A stretch of 5,849 bases of DNA from an uncultured Lachnospiraceae bacterium (GTDB lineage Bacteria; Bacillota; Clostridia; Lachnospirales; Lachnospiraceae): contig CAMWXF010000135.1 of the NCBI GenBank assembly GCA_947178115.1, forward strand, positions 1 to 5,849. The letters run 5' to 3'. The position numbers were made by a program, and so were the translations under genes. Below the pieces are notes generated by a model. That model did not search any database and had not been told where the DNA came from. It saw only the letters and a list, made by a program, of their open reading frames with translations. Each line of letters starts with the position of its first letter. The stretch's first letter is position 1. This document shows, in pieces, positions 1 to 5,655 of the stretch.

Positions 1-1119
1 ATAAGCAGTGGGCAGTTTTTCCCCCACCTTCTGTACCGTCCCTGACAGAAACACCGACGGAATCAAACCACCCGACAGATAGACCATCACTACGGAAAGC
101 AGGCAGATCAGCAGTATACTGCCCGTCCTGCTGCCCGCGATGCTGTACAGCAGATAGATATATGTGGATACCGTCACCGTCACAAGCAGAAACATCCCTA
201 TCTTCACACCCGTACCGCCGGCACTGCCTCTTCCCAAAAGCGCCTCAGTTATCTTCCCCACCGTCTCCGGCACCATGATCCCCGCTGCTTTCCATAGAAG
301 CCACAGCACACAAATCAGAAGCTCCATGCACACAAACCCGCTCAACCACTGACAGAATCCCTGCCATATGCCGCCCGTTCCCTGACGTGCAAGCTGTCTT
401 CGAAACGCAAGCGGTTCCCGCCGCATAACCGGGTACAGCGCCATACCGGACAACAGCAGAAACAGTACCGCCCCGGAAGCCGCATAATATTGCAGCACAC
501 TCATCTGCCCGGTGGCGGACACCGTCTCTGTATCGTAGACTGCCAGCCGGTCAAGCGCAAACGCCAGATTATAGCTGTCGATATCGGTCTCCATGACGGA
601 CAACTGCTCCATCATCCCGTATGCTGCCGCCGTGTCATAAGCGCCGTAGATCTGTGCCTGCGCCACCCGTAGAAGTCCCGCTCCCGACTCAGTCAGTTCC
701 CGCAGAAGCATAGCCTCCAGTCCCGCATTCTTAGGGAAAAATATGTTCACCGTAGGATTGCGTCCATCCATGATCCCCTGCACAATCTGCTCCGGCAGCA
801 CGACAAGCGCCGCAATCTCCCCTTTTTCCAGTGCAAGGAAACCTTCGTCTTCCGGCATCTGAATAAAATGGCATACCTGCGTTGCGCTCTCCAGATTCTC
901 CACATACTGCAAAGCCATCCGGGTCACTCTGTCATCTTCCCGCACCACCACACCGATGTCGGCTCTGACTGCCAGCGGTTCCCGTTCCATCGTTTTTACT
1001 GCACAAAAAGCAATCATACCTATGAGCGCCATAAGTAGGATTGCCTGTAATAACATGCGCGGGAACATATATACTGCTTTCCTGATCTCCGTATACAGAT
1101 AACGCATTCTCTGTCCCAT
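1..1119 (-). CDS. ABC-2 type transporter permease, 3' end cut off by the window edge
   Basis: The frame is open for 373 codons from an ATG at 1119 to the left edge, with no stop reached. Predicted layout: a first membrane helix at about residues 17-42, a long extracytoplasmic segment at about 43-210, then hydrophobic helices near 215-231, 257-278, 307-327 and 334-354. The ending YLSGGLIPSVFLSG (about 347-360) followed by KLPT is typical of the last part of ABC-2 permeases, where a helix pair follows a glycine/proline turn. Such permeases run to roughly 380-420 residues, so perhaps only the last helix is missing. It should pair with the ATPase encoded at 3204-3935 and act as an exporter; the substrate cannot be told. 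A GGAAGG ribosome binding site lies about 10 bases before the ATG, inside the end of the upstream small gene, whose stop is 5 bases away. This indicates translational coupling. The family call is secure; the transported compound is unknown. Confidence 0.88.
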   Translation of the reverse strand, partial: MGQRMRYLYTEIRKAVYMFPRMLLQAILLMALIGMIAFCAVKTMEREPLAVRADIGVVVREDDRVTRMALQYVENLESATQVCHFIQMPEDEGFLALEKGEIAALVVLPEQIVQGIMDGRNPTVNIFFPKNAGLEAMLLRELTESGAGLLRVAQAQIYGAYDTAAAYGMMEQLSVMETDIDSYNLAFALDRLAVYDTETVSATGQMSVLQYYAASGAVLFLLLSGMALYPVMRREPLAFRRQLARQGTGGIWQGFCQWLSGFVCMELLICVLWLLWKAAGIMVPETVGKITEALLGRGSAGGTGVKIGMFLLVTVTVSTYIYLLYSIAGSRTGSILLICLLSVVMVYLSGGLIPSVFLSGTVQKVGEKLPTAY

Positions 1120-1124
1120 AGCAG

Positions 1125-1355
1125 TTACGCCTTCCGATCAGGTTCCCCTGCATTCATATCCGTGTACATATCTAACAGACCCACCGTTTCCGAGGCAGGT
1201 CTGCCGTACATATTGCAGCATTTGTGAGAAACAGTTTTACTCTGCTCCTCCTCGTCGTCAAAAGTAATACTCATCCGGTATACACCCTGTGCAGACTCAC
1301 TGTCCAGATGTTTCATGATCTCCTCGATCATATCCTGATCTCCCGTTCCGCCCAT
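1125..1355 (-). CDS. Small hypothetical protein (76 aa) inside the ABC exporter operon
   Basis: I do not recognise this protein. It is soluble, acidic in its middle (FDDEEEQ, about residues 32-38) and has a Cys-Cys pair in KTVSHKCCNMYGR (about 40-52) followed by a helix-compatible segment ending TDMNAGEPDRKA. It has no membrane segment or signal peptide. It is very likely real: an AGGAGG site sits 10 bases before its ATG and overlaps the stop codon of the upstream 590-residue gene, and its own stop is 5 bases before the permease start. It shares the reading frame of the upstream gene, separated from it by one TAA, so a split product or low-level readthrough cannot be excluded, but the strong ribosome binding site argues for independent initiation. 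Its position suggests a cytoplasmic accessory or assembly protein for the exporter; this is inference. Confidence 0.72.
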   Translation of the reverse strand: MGGTGDQDMIEEIMKHLDSESAQGVYRMSITFDDEEEQSKTVSHKCCNMYGRPASETVGLLDMYTDMNAGEPDRKA

Positions 1356-1373
1356 GCGCGTATGTCCTCCTTA

Positions 1374-3146
1374 TTACCACAAAGAATTCAGAATACTTCC
1401 GTACGCATCGTCCAGCTTATCAATAATTTTTTGCCAATCGGACAATGACATCTCAAAAAACGCCGTATCCGGCTTCACCGAAGCTTTTATCTTATCCCGC
1501 AGCGGCTCTATGGCAATGTCCCCGCTAATCCGGTAAACCTCTTCATCATCCGTACTGAAAGTCATCTTATCAAGACTGATTTCCAGACTCTCTCCCTTCA
1601 CGATGTCATCCAGACTGCCTTCCAGCGCGACCTCCATATCGTCCGTATCGTCTTTCAGGGTGAATGTCATGTCAAAGTCGTCCCTGGCCGCATCGCAGTT
1701 CATGATAAACTTAATCCTGCCGCTTTCTTCCTCTTCCGAATATTTGATATCCATATCCATCTGATACGTATCGCTGTTGGATGTCTGCTCGATCTGACCC
1801 AGCACTTCTCTCTTCTTTCCGTCCACGCCGCCTATCGTCACCTTGCCCTGCATCTTGTCGATACTCCTCACCTCTCCCAGGAAAAAGAGTTCGCCCTCGA
1901 TGGAAGCATTGTTATCCCACAGGCTGATCGGCTCTTCCAGCATAATGCTGTCGATACGGCTGCCGTTAATTTCAAACAGCAGGCTGATATCAGAGCAGAG
2001 CAGCTTCTTATAATCTTTCCACAAATCCTGCATCCCTTCAACGTCACTCATTTCCGCATAACTGTTCAGAATATCTTTAAGCAGTTTGTCAGTCTCCTTC
2101 TGTGGAAGTGTCACACGATACAGCCCCTTCTCTACCTTGCTGATCGTCATCCCATCCTTACAGGCTTCCAGATCTCCCTCAAACTTCTCCCATATCTTAT
2201 CCAGATCTCTCCACTCCTGCGGCCGCACTCTATTATCCGCATCCGCAAACAGCTCTATGGAAAAGTCTTCCATATTGCTCTTAGAACCGAGCTGCGCCAG
2301 GATAGAGTTATTATACTGGCTCACCACATGTTCATTCTCAATATACATGTTTTCCAGAAACAGTTCCGGTAAGGAAAAACAGAAATTCTCCTCGTCCGCA
2401 TATATATTCAAATGGGCAAAATCCATATTCATCAGGCTTAGAGTCGTATCCGCATTCAGCTCTTTGGCCTTCATATCCTTATAGTAATCTGTATCGATTC
2501 CTAATGTGGTATGACCCAAAAGGGGAAGGTCTGTGGCAAAATTCAGGGAAGAATCCACATGACTGCCCTCTTCCTGCATCATCAGAAGAAGTTCGTTTAT
2601 GCCGATCTTCTCCACCAGCTGGTTCTGTGTCTGACTCATCTCCTTACCGAGATTGCGAAATCCCCTGCTGATCTTATAGGCAGGCGTACTCCTCAAATAT
2701 ACCATCCCGCCGATGAGCAGCGCCACGATCAGCACCAGCACACATGCCACTCCAATCGCGATCTTTACGGCATTTCCCTTCCTCTGTGCCTGTGGTATAT
2801 AAGGTCGTACTCGTTGACCATATGGGTCGATTGGTTGATTATAGGAATTAAACTGTCCACCATAAGGATCTTCCGACTGCTGTCCGTACGGATTGTGCTG
2901 ATACGGATTATTCATCTGTTGTCCTGCGTACGGATCGTTTGCCTGCTGTCCGTACGGATTATGCTGATACGGGTTATTCACTTGCTGCTCCGTATATTGA
3001 TCGTTCTCCTGTTGACCCGCATTGGAATCATTCGCCTGCTGCTCCACACCGGGGATCGGTATCTCCTGCGGCAAATAATTATCTAAATTATTCTGATTCA
3101 TTCCATCCTTTTGCTCTTCCATCTCTACCTCATTCTTTCCATTCAT
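1374..3146 (-). CDS. Single-pass membrane protein of unknown function with Q/N/P/Y-rich repeat tail (590 aa), ABC operon component
   Basis: Residues 1-125 are low complexity, rich in Gln, Asn, Pro, Tyr and Gly, and include two near-identical 22-residue units (about 54-75 and 76-97) built on NNPYQHNPYG. A basic stretch (QRKGN, about 121-125) precedes one hydrophobic helix at about 127-150, so the tail should be cytoplasmic and residues 151-590 extracytoplasmic. The outer part is acidic and looks rich in beta strands, with alternating hydrophobic residues, few cysteines and no catalytic motif I can recognise. The gene lies 57 bases after the ATPase stop and overlaps the ribosome binding site of the next small gene, so it belongs to the exporter operon. 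A substrate-binding, sensor or assembly role at the membrane is possible but not shown. The start is uncertain: the first ATG (3146) has no clear ribosome binding site, while in-frame ATGs at 3122 (GAGG 5 bases upstream) and 3101 are alternatives. Confidence 0.85.
   Translation of the reverse strand: MNGKNEVEMEEQKDGMNQNNLDNYLPQEIPIPGVEQQANDSNAGQQENDQYTEQQVNNPYQHNPYGQQANDPYAGQQMNNPYQHNPYGQQSEDPYGGQFNSYNQPIDPYGQRVRPYIPQAQRKGNAVKIAIGVACVLVLIVALLIGGMVYLRSTPAYKISRGFRNLGKEMSQTQNQLVEKIGINELLLMMQEEGSHVDSSLNFATDLPLLGHTTLGIDTDYYKDMKAKELNADTTLSLMNMDFAHLNIYADEENFCFSLPELFLENMYIENEHVVSQYNNSILAQLGSKSNMEDFSIELFADADNRVRPQEWRDLDKIWEKFEGDLEACKDGMTISKVEKGLYRVTLPQKETDKLLKDILNSYAEMSDVEGMQDLWKDYKKLLCSDISLLFEINGSRIDSIMLEEPISLWDNNASIEGELFFLGEVRSIDKMQGKVTIGGVDGKKREVLGQIEQTSNSDTYQMDMDIKYSEEEESGRIKFIMNCDAARDDFDMTFTLKDDTDDMEVALEGSLDDIVKGESLEISLDKMTFSTDDEEVYRISGDIAIEPLRDKIKASVKPDTAFFEMSLSDWQKIIDKLDDAYGSILNSLW
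2855..3050 (-). repeat. Tandem 66-bp (22-residue) repeats encoding the Q/N/P/Y-rich tail
   Basis: Two clear units spaced exactly 66 bp apart can be seen: the string TGTCCGTACGGATT starts at 2881 and again at 2947, and similarity stays high for about 40 bases after each. Each unit encodes NNPYQHNPYGQQ plus a variable NDPY-like part. Degenerate copies (QQANDSNAG, QQENDQYTE) flank them toward the protein's start. Unit length is a multiple of three, so gain or loss of units would keep the frame. Confidence 0.8.
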
Positions 3147-3203
3147 CTCAATCGTATCACACGAACCGCCTTGATATTTACCTGTGTCATCACAATCTCT
3201 ACA

Positions 3204-3935
3204 TCAGAACATCCGGACCAGCGCTTCGCCGCGAAGCCTCCTGTCCGCCTGCTGCAAACGCCCATCCTTCATCACATACAGTTTATGACACAGATCCAGC
3301 TCACTTTCCTCATGGGTTGTGATCACTACCGTCCCCTTACGCTCCAGATACACCTGTAAATATCTGCGGATATCCTCCTTACAGACCAGATCCAGCGCCG
3401 CGCTCGGTTCATCCAGTAACAGAATCGGCGGCATACCCGCCATGGCGATTCCGATGCTGACCCGCTTCTTCATCCCGCCGGACAGCTTGCTCACCTGCCT
3501 GCCCTGATACGCTCCGATTCCCAGAAGACTTAAGAAACCCTGCGCCAGTTCCTCCTCCAGTTTCCGCCTGTCCGGATACCACAGCCGCAGATTATCATAG
3601 ACGGTCAATTCCGGAATCAGCGGATTTTCCTGCGGTACATATCCGGTCATCTGCCGAATCAATTCCCTGTCACCGCGCATACCGCCGGCTCTCTGCCGGG
3701 TATCCTGTCCTGCACCTTTACCGTCGCTCCACGCACATCTCCCGTAATAGAGCACCTCTCCCGACTTCGGCTTCAGCGTACCGGCCAGCACTGACAGAAG
3801 TGTTGATTTCCCACAACCGTTAGCGCCTACAATGCCGACACACTCACCTCTTTGTGCCGTAAAAGATGCGCCTTGCAAAATCTGCTTCCTTCCGTATGCA
3901 CTTGTGATATCCGTGACCGTAATCATGTTCTCCAT
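3204..3935 (-). CDS. ABC transporter ATP-binding protein
   Basis: This is a nucleotide-binding subunit that would power export through the ABC-2 permease of the same operon. Counting from the internal Met at 3926, all hallmarks are present: Walker A GANGCGKST (34-42), Q-loop in YVPQENP (Q99), signature LSGGMKKR (148-155), Walker B ILLLDEP (168-174, catalytic E173), D-loop SAALD (175-179) and switch His in TTHEE (H205). At 240-243 residues it has the usual length of a single-domain ATPase and should be active. A basic, Gly-rich insertion of about 20 residues sits between Walker A and the Q-loop (about 69-88). The open frame extends to 4046, but that extension runs into the terminator of the neighbouring gene and reads like no ABC protein, so I place the start at ATG 3935 or ATG 3926. 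Neither has a good ribosome binding site. The 48-bp repeat ends directly at this start. Confidence 0.93.
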   Translation of the reverse strand: MENMITVTDITSAYGRKQILQGASFTAQRGECVGIVGANGCGKSTLLSVLAGTLKPKSGEVLYYGRCAWSDGKGAGQDTRQRAGGMRGDRELIRQMTGYVPQENPLIPELTVYDNLRLWYPDRRKLEEELAQGFLSLLGIGAYQGRQVSKLSGGMKKRVSIGIAMAGMPPILLLDEPSAALDLVCKEDIRRYLQVYLERKGTVVITTHEESELDLCHKLYVMKDGRLQQADRRLRGEALVRMF

Positions 3936-3979
3936 ATTTCTATAGTAACACAGATTAGCGCAAACGAGTAGGAAGAAAT
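3932..3979. repeat. 48-bp direct repeat, copy 1 (promoter/start region of the ABC operon)
   Basis: This segment matches 5188-5235 in 45 of 48 positions in the same orientation. The first 24 bases, beginning CCATATTTCTATAGTAACAC, are identical, and the three differences lie in the second half. It covers the ATG at 3935 and the sequence just upstream of the ABC ATPase gene. Its outer end falls in the middle of a perfect 7-bp-arm palindrome, GGAAGAAATTCTTCC (3971-3985), which the other copy lacks. Confidence 0.9.
3939..3967 (-). promoter_or_regulatory. Candidate promoter of the ABC operon inside repeat copy 1
   Basis: Read on the minus strand there is a -35-like TCGTTT (3967-3962), a 17-base spacer and a -10-like TATAGA (3944-3939). 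An overlapping extended -10 reading, TGTTACTAT, is also possible. Either choice would start transcription within a few bases of the ATGs at 3935 and 3926, implying a leaderless or nearly leaderless message. That would fit the missing ribosome binding site. The match to consensus is modest and a more distant promoter is possible. Confidence 0.4.
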
Positions 3980-4203
3980 TCTTCCAAAATAGAAAAGTAC
4001 CACAGAACACGGGCATGCCGTCATACCAAAAACCGTCCGATAACAATAAACCTCTTGTTATCAGACGGTCACTAACCCTTTCTTATAGCTTTCGCATATC
4101 AACAGAAGCTTTCTCTGCTCTCCTAACAGAGATCAGCCCTTTCCCATAAACAAACTCACACCAATTGACCTAAAACATGTCTTAAAAACATTTCACTACT
4201 TAT
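3980..4203. other. Noncoding gap between the ABC operon and the nuclease gene
   Basis: Apart from the intrinsic terminator listed separately, this stretch has no supported gene. It contains the right half of the GGAAGAAATTCTTCC palindrome, a GGCATGCC palindrome (4012-4019) and a weak 6-bp stem, TCTCTG/CAGAGA (4112-4132), with a 9-base loop. None of these has an assignable role. Confidence 0.6.
4027..4069 (-). terminator. Intrinsic terminator downstream of the nuclease gene
   Basis: A 15-bp stem with one mismatch (ACCGTC...GATAACAA at 4032-4046 pairing with 4055-4069) encloses an 8-base loop. On the minus strand it is followed at once by TTTTT (4032-4028). It lies about 135 bases past the stop of the nuclease gene and just before the ABC operon, so it should insulate the operon from nuclease transcription. 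Arm length and U-tract make this a strong call. Confidence 0.85.
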
Positions 4204-5001
4204 TCATAACTTTTGCAAAAGCAGAGCCTTATCCGCATCCGGTATCTGCATAGCTACCATAGCTTGTTCCGCAGACCATTTCATAGACTCCATCAAATTT
4301 TTTATCAGCTCTATCTGCTTATCCAATGCTCTTCTATCCCCATATTTCTCAACTGCTTCACACATAATCTTCCGACCTCCTTCTTCTTTAAAATGCCGCA
4401 CCCCTTTAGCCAACTCAGAATAGTACATATCCTTCGATTCCTTACAGCCAAAGTCGTGCATTAACTTTCCGATCTCGTCATCTTCTTTATAGCCTCCGTT
4501 CACATATACAATATGAGACCCATCATCAAATAAATCATCAATTTCCTCAAAATGACGGTTTATCGTATACATCGGCAGCCCATATCCAAATATATCTGTC
4601 TGCGTAATAAACACCATATAAGAATCCTGAAGTTCCGAAAATTCCTGCCCTGCTTTCAGCATCCGAGAATCCATCATACTGCTGTTAAATCTGGCACGGC
4701 GTATGTGTGCCCCTTCCGGTTTCTTCTGCACCTCAACATTATAATACTTCCCTATACTATCTTTTGCCAGAATGTCTAAGCGGATATCCCGTCCACCAAC
4801 CACAGGACTCTGAAATTCTCTTTGCCCTACAACGCTTTCAACTTGAATATCGTCCTTTTTCAGTATAATCTTTAATAAAAGCTCCGTTGCTTCTATATTG
4901 CCATCAAACACCATAGACATCAAATCATCATCAAATAAATTCATGCCATCAACAATCTGTTCTACGGTTCTGGTATCTTGCTTTATTTCTTCTTCGTTCA
5001 T
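4204..5001 (-). CDS. Rpn-like PD-(D/E)XK nuclease family transposase-like protein
   Basis: The family (PDDEXK_2 / Rpn type, often annotated PD-(D/E)XK nuclease family transposase) contains DNA endonucleases; RpnA-type members in enterobacteria promote RecA-independent recombination. Visible hallmarks with Met 5001 as residue 1: the N-terminal DDDLMSMVF segment (24-32), the acidic core residue in RLDILAKD (D76), then YYNVEVQKK with the ExQ variant of the motif (E90, Q92), RRARFNSSMMD (101-111), VFITQTDIFG (130-139) and IVYVNGGYK (164-172). The C-terminal helix ends with MKWSAEQAMVAMQIP. At 265 residues it is full length with no lesion. The start at 5001 is chosen for AAGGTGG 7 bases upstream; an ATG at 5040 is in frame but lacks such a site. 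The region is AT-richer than the ABC operon and lies between 48-bp direct repeats, which suggests acquisition. Target and biological role here are unknown. Confidence 0.9.
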   Translation of the reverse strand: MNEEEIKQDTRTVEQIVDGMNLFDDDLMSMVFDGNIEATELLLKIILKKDDIQVESVVGQREFQSPVVGGRDIRLDILAKDSIGKYYNVEVQKKPEGAHIRRARFNSSMMDSRMLKAGQEFSELQDSYMVFITQTDIFGYGLPMYTINRHFEEIDDLFDDGSHIVYVNGGYKEDDEIGKLMHDFGCKESKDMYYSELAKGVRHFKEEGGRKIMCEAVEKYGDRRALDKQIELIKNLMESMKWSAEQAMVAMQIPDADKALLLQKL

Positions 5002-5061
5002 ATATTCGCCACCTTTTGGGCTGTACTTTTCTTTTGCCATCCTATTTATTACGTTACTATT

Positions 5062-5090
5062 AGTATATCCTATCGTGCAAAGACTCACAA
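5062..5090 (-). promoter_or_regulatory. Sigma-70/sigma-A-type promoter for the nuclease gene
   Basis: On the minus strand TTGTGA (5090-5085) is followed after exactly 17 bases by TATACT (5067-5062). This gives a predicted start near 5055 and a leader of about 54 bases before the chosen ATG. Both boxes are close to consensus, so the gene probably has its own promoter rather than depending on the upstream regulator gene. Confidence 0.6.
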
Positions 5091-5117
5091 TCTGTTTTTC
5101 CGATATCATAAATAGGC

Positions 5118-5156
5118 AGAAAACCAATAGACCTCTTACAAAGCTGTTGGCTTTCT
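5118..5156. other. Imperfect hairpin upstream of the nuclease promoter
   Basis: AGAAAACCAA (5118-5127) pairs with TTGGCTTTCT (5147-5156), ten pairs including one G-T pair on the minus-strand transcript, around a 19-base loop. The sequence CAATAGACCTCTT (5125-5137) in its stem and loop closely matches CAATAAACCTCTT in the terminator at 4044-4056. It may be a weak terminator or a boundary structure of the inserted segment. There is no long U-tract, so I do not call it a terminator. Confidence 0.4.
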
Positions 5157-5187
5157 TATTATTCCGTATTTATGAAATTATTCCGAG

Positions 5188-5235
5188 CCATATTTCTATA
5201 GTAACACAGATCACCGCAAACAAGTAGGAAGAAAT
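5188..5235. repeat. 48-bp direct repeat, copy 2
   Basis: This is the same-orientation copy of 3932-3979 with three substitutions in 48 positions. Read on the minus strand it holds a better -35-like TTGTTT (5223-5218), a 17-base spacer and TATAGA (5200-5195). It is followed by an ATG that opens only a 10-codon frame, so it is probably not a gene start. It sits just past the end of the small regulator gene and 187 bases before the nuclease start. Confidence 0.9.
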
Positions 5236-5240
5236 GAGTC

Positions 5241-5267
5241 AAAAAAACACCCTAGCTTTCTGTGTCT
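5241..5267 (-). terminator. Weak candidate terminator at the end of the regulator gene
   Basis: The minus strand has a run of seven T (5247-5241) right after a short stem, AGACAC with GTGTTT (six pairs including one G-U), around an 11-base loop containing the TAG stop codon. The position is right, but the stem is short and poor in GC. Confidence 0.3.
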
Positions 5268-5455
5268 CTAAATTGTACAATGTCATTTGGTGTACAGTTG
5301 ATTGCCTTACACAGTTTCTCTAAAGTAAGCATTGTTATATTCTCATTTTTCTTTATATTGTACAGCGTCTTATTATCTATCCCGTGCTTTAGCAAATAAT
5401 ATTGAGAAATGCTTTTATTTTTCATTGTTTCCCACATAGGACTATAATCGATCAT
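5252..5455 (-). CDS. Small Cro/C1-type helix-turn-helix transcriptional regulator (67 aa)
   Basis: This is a DNA-binding protein consisting of a single helix-turn-helix domain, of the short YozG-like type: the opening IDYSPMWETMKNK (2-14), the helix-turn-helix core SQYYLLKHGIDNKTLYNIKKNE (about 17-38) and the closing LTLEKLCKAINCTPNDIVQF (43-62) follow the family pattern closely. There is no partner domain, so it should act as a dimer repressor or activator. An AGAGGTG site a few bases before the ATG supports the start. A GATAAT -10-like box at 5480-5475 would give a very short leader; no good -35 is seen. It is divergent from the membrane protein gene at 5656, and TGTACA palindromes occur both in the shared upstream region and within this coding sequence, which suggests autoregulation. 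The family is clear; the regulated genes are inferred. Confidence 0.9.
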   Translation of the reverse strand: MIDYSPMWETMKNKSISQYYLLKHGIDNKTLYNIKKNENITMLTLEKLCKAINCTPNDIVQFRDTES

Positions 5456-5513
5456 TTTATCACCTCTGCAATATATTATCTCTTACACAACGATACTTTG
5501 CAGAACGATTGAT

Positions 5514-5551
5514 TTCACAATGAATGTGTACATTGTGAATTTGTACAATAT
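5514..5551. promoter_or_regulatory. Candidate operator region between divergent genes
   Basis: Arms TTCACAATG (5514-5522) and CATTGTGAA (5531-5539) form a perfect 9-bp inverted repeat with an 8-base spacer. TTGTACAA, a palindrome, follows at 5541-5548. The right arm overlaps the -35 box of the rightward promoter and the TTGTACAA site lies in that promoter's spacer, so a bound regulator would block it. The neighbouring helix-turn-helix protein is the natural candidate; this is inference. Confidence 0.55.
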
Positions 5552-5561
5552 GATATAGAAT
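5533..5561 (+). promoter_or_regulatory. Promoter for the rightward small membrane protein gene
   Basis: TTGTGA (5533-5538), a 17-base spacer and TAGAAT (5556-5561) give a good match to the housekeeping consensus. Transcription would start near 5568, leaving a leader of roughly 88 bases before the ATG at 5656. Confidence 0.6.
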
Positions 5562-5655
5562 AAAGCATAGCTACAACTGACAAAATCCGGATAATAAAGT
5601 TGTATAAGTATTTAAACTCAGAATTAACAAAAACATGAAAGAGGAAGTGAGAAGA

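Noticed and set aside
932..1153. Minus-strand 73-codon frame overlapping the permease start
   Set aside because: It is out of frame with the permease, which has a far better protein pattern over the same bases, and it ignores the small gene's coding end.
1353..1376. The 590- and 76-residue genes as one gene split by a nonsense mutation
   Set aside because: They share a frame, but an AGGAGG site overlaps the TAA and is correctly placed for the downstream ATG, which is expected of two coupled genes.
2086..3322. Long plus-strand open frames (2086-2484, 2511-3086, 2939-3322) opposite the 590-residue gene
   Set aside because: They lie antisense to a well-supported gene, lack convincing ribosome binding sites, and their composition (Ser/Leu/Ile/His/Arg-rich) is a by-product of the opposite strand.
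3936..4046. N-terminal extension of the ATPase to the ATG at 4046
   Set aside because: It would begin inside the terminator hairpin of the nuclease gene, has no ribosome binding site, and adds 37 residues unlike any ABC ATPase start.
5002..5127. N-terminal extension of the nuclease to the ATG at 5127 or 5040
   Set aside because: The 5127 start lies upstream of the predicted promoter; the 5040 start lacks a proper ribosome binding site, whereas 5001 has AAGGTGG at good spacing. The 5040 start remains a minor possibility.
5118..5156. Hairpin upstream of the nuclease gene as a riboswitch
   Set aside because: It lies upstream of the best promoter and so would not be in that gene's leader, and it shows no recognisable riboswitch core.
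3932..5235. The 48-bp repeats as a CRISPR array or as inverted repeats of a classic insertion sequence
   Set aside because: There are only two copies, in direct orientation, 1256 bp apart with a gene between, and no DDE or HUH transposase is present.
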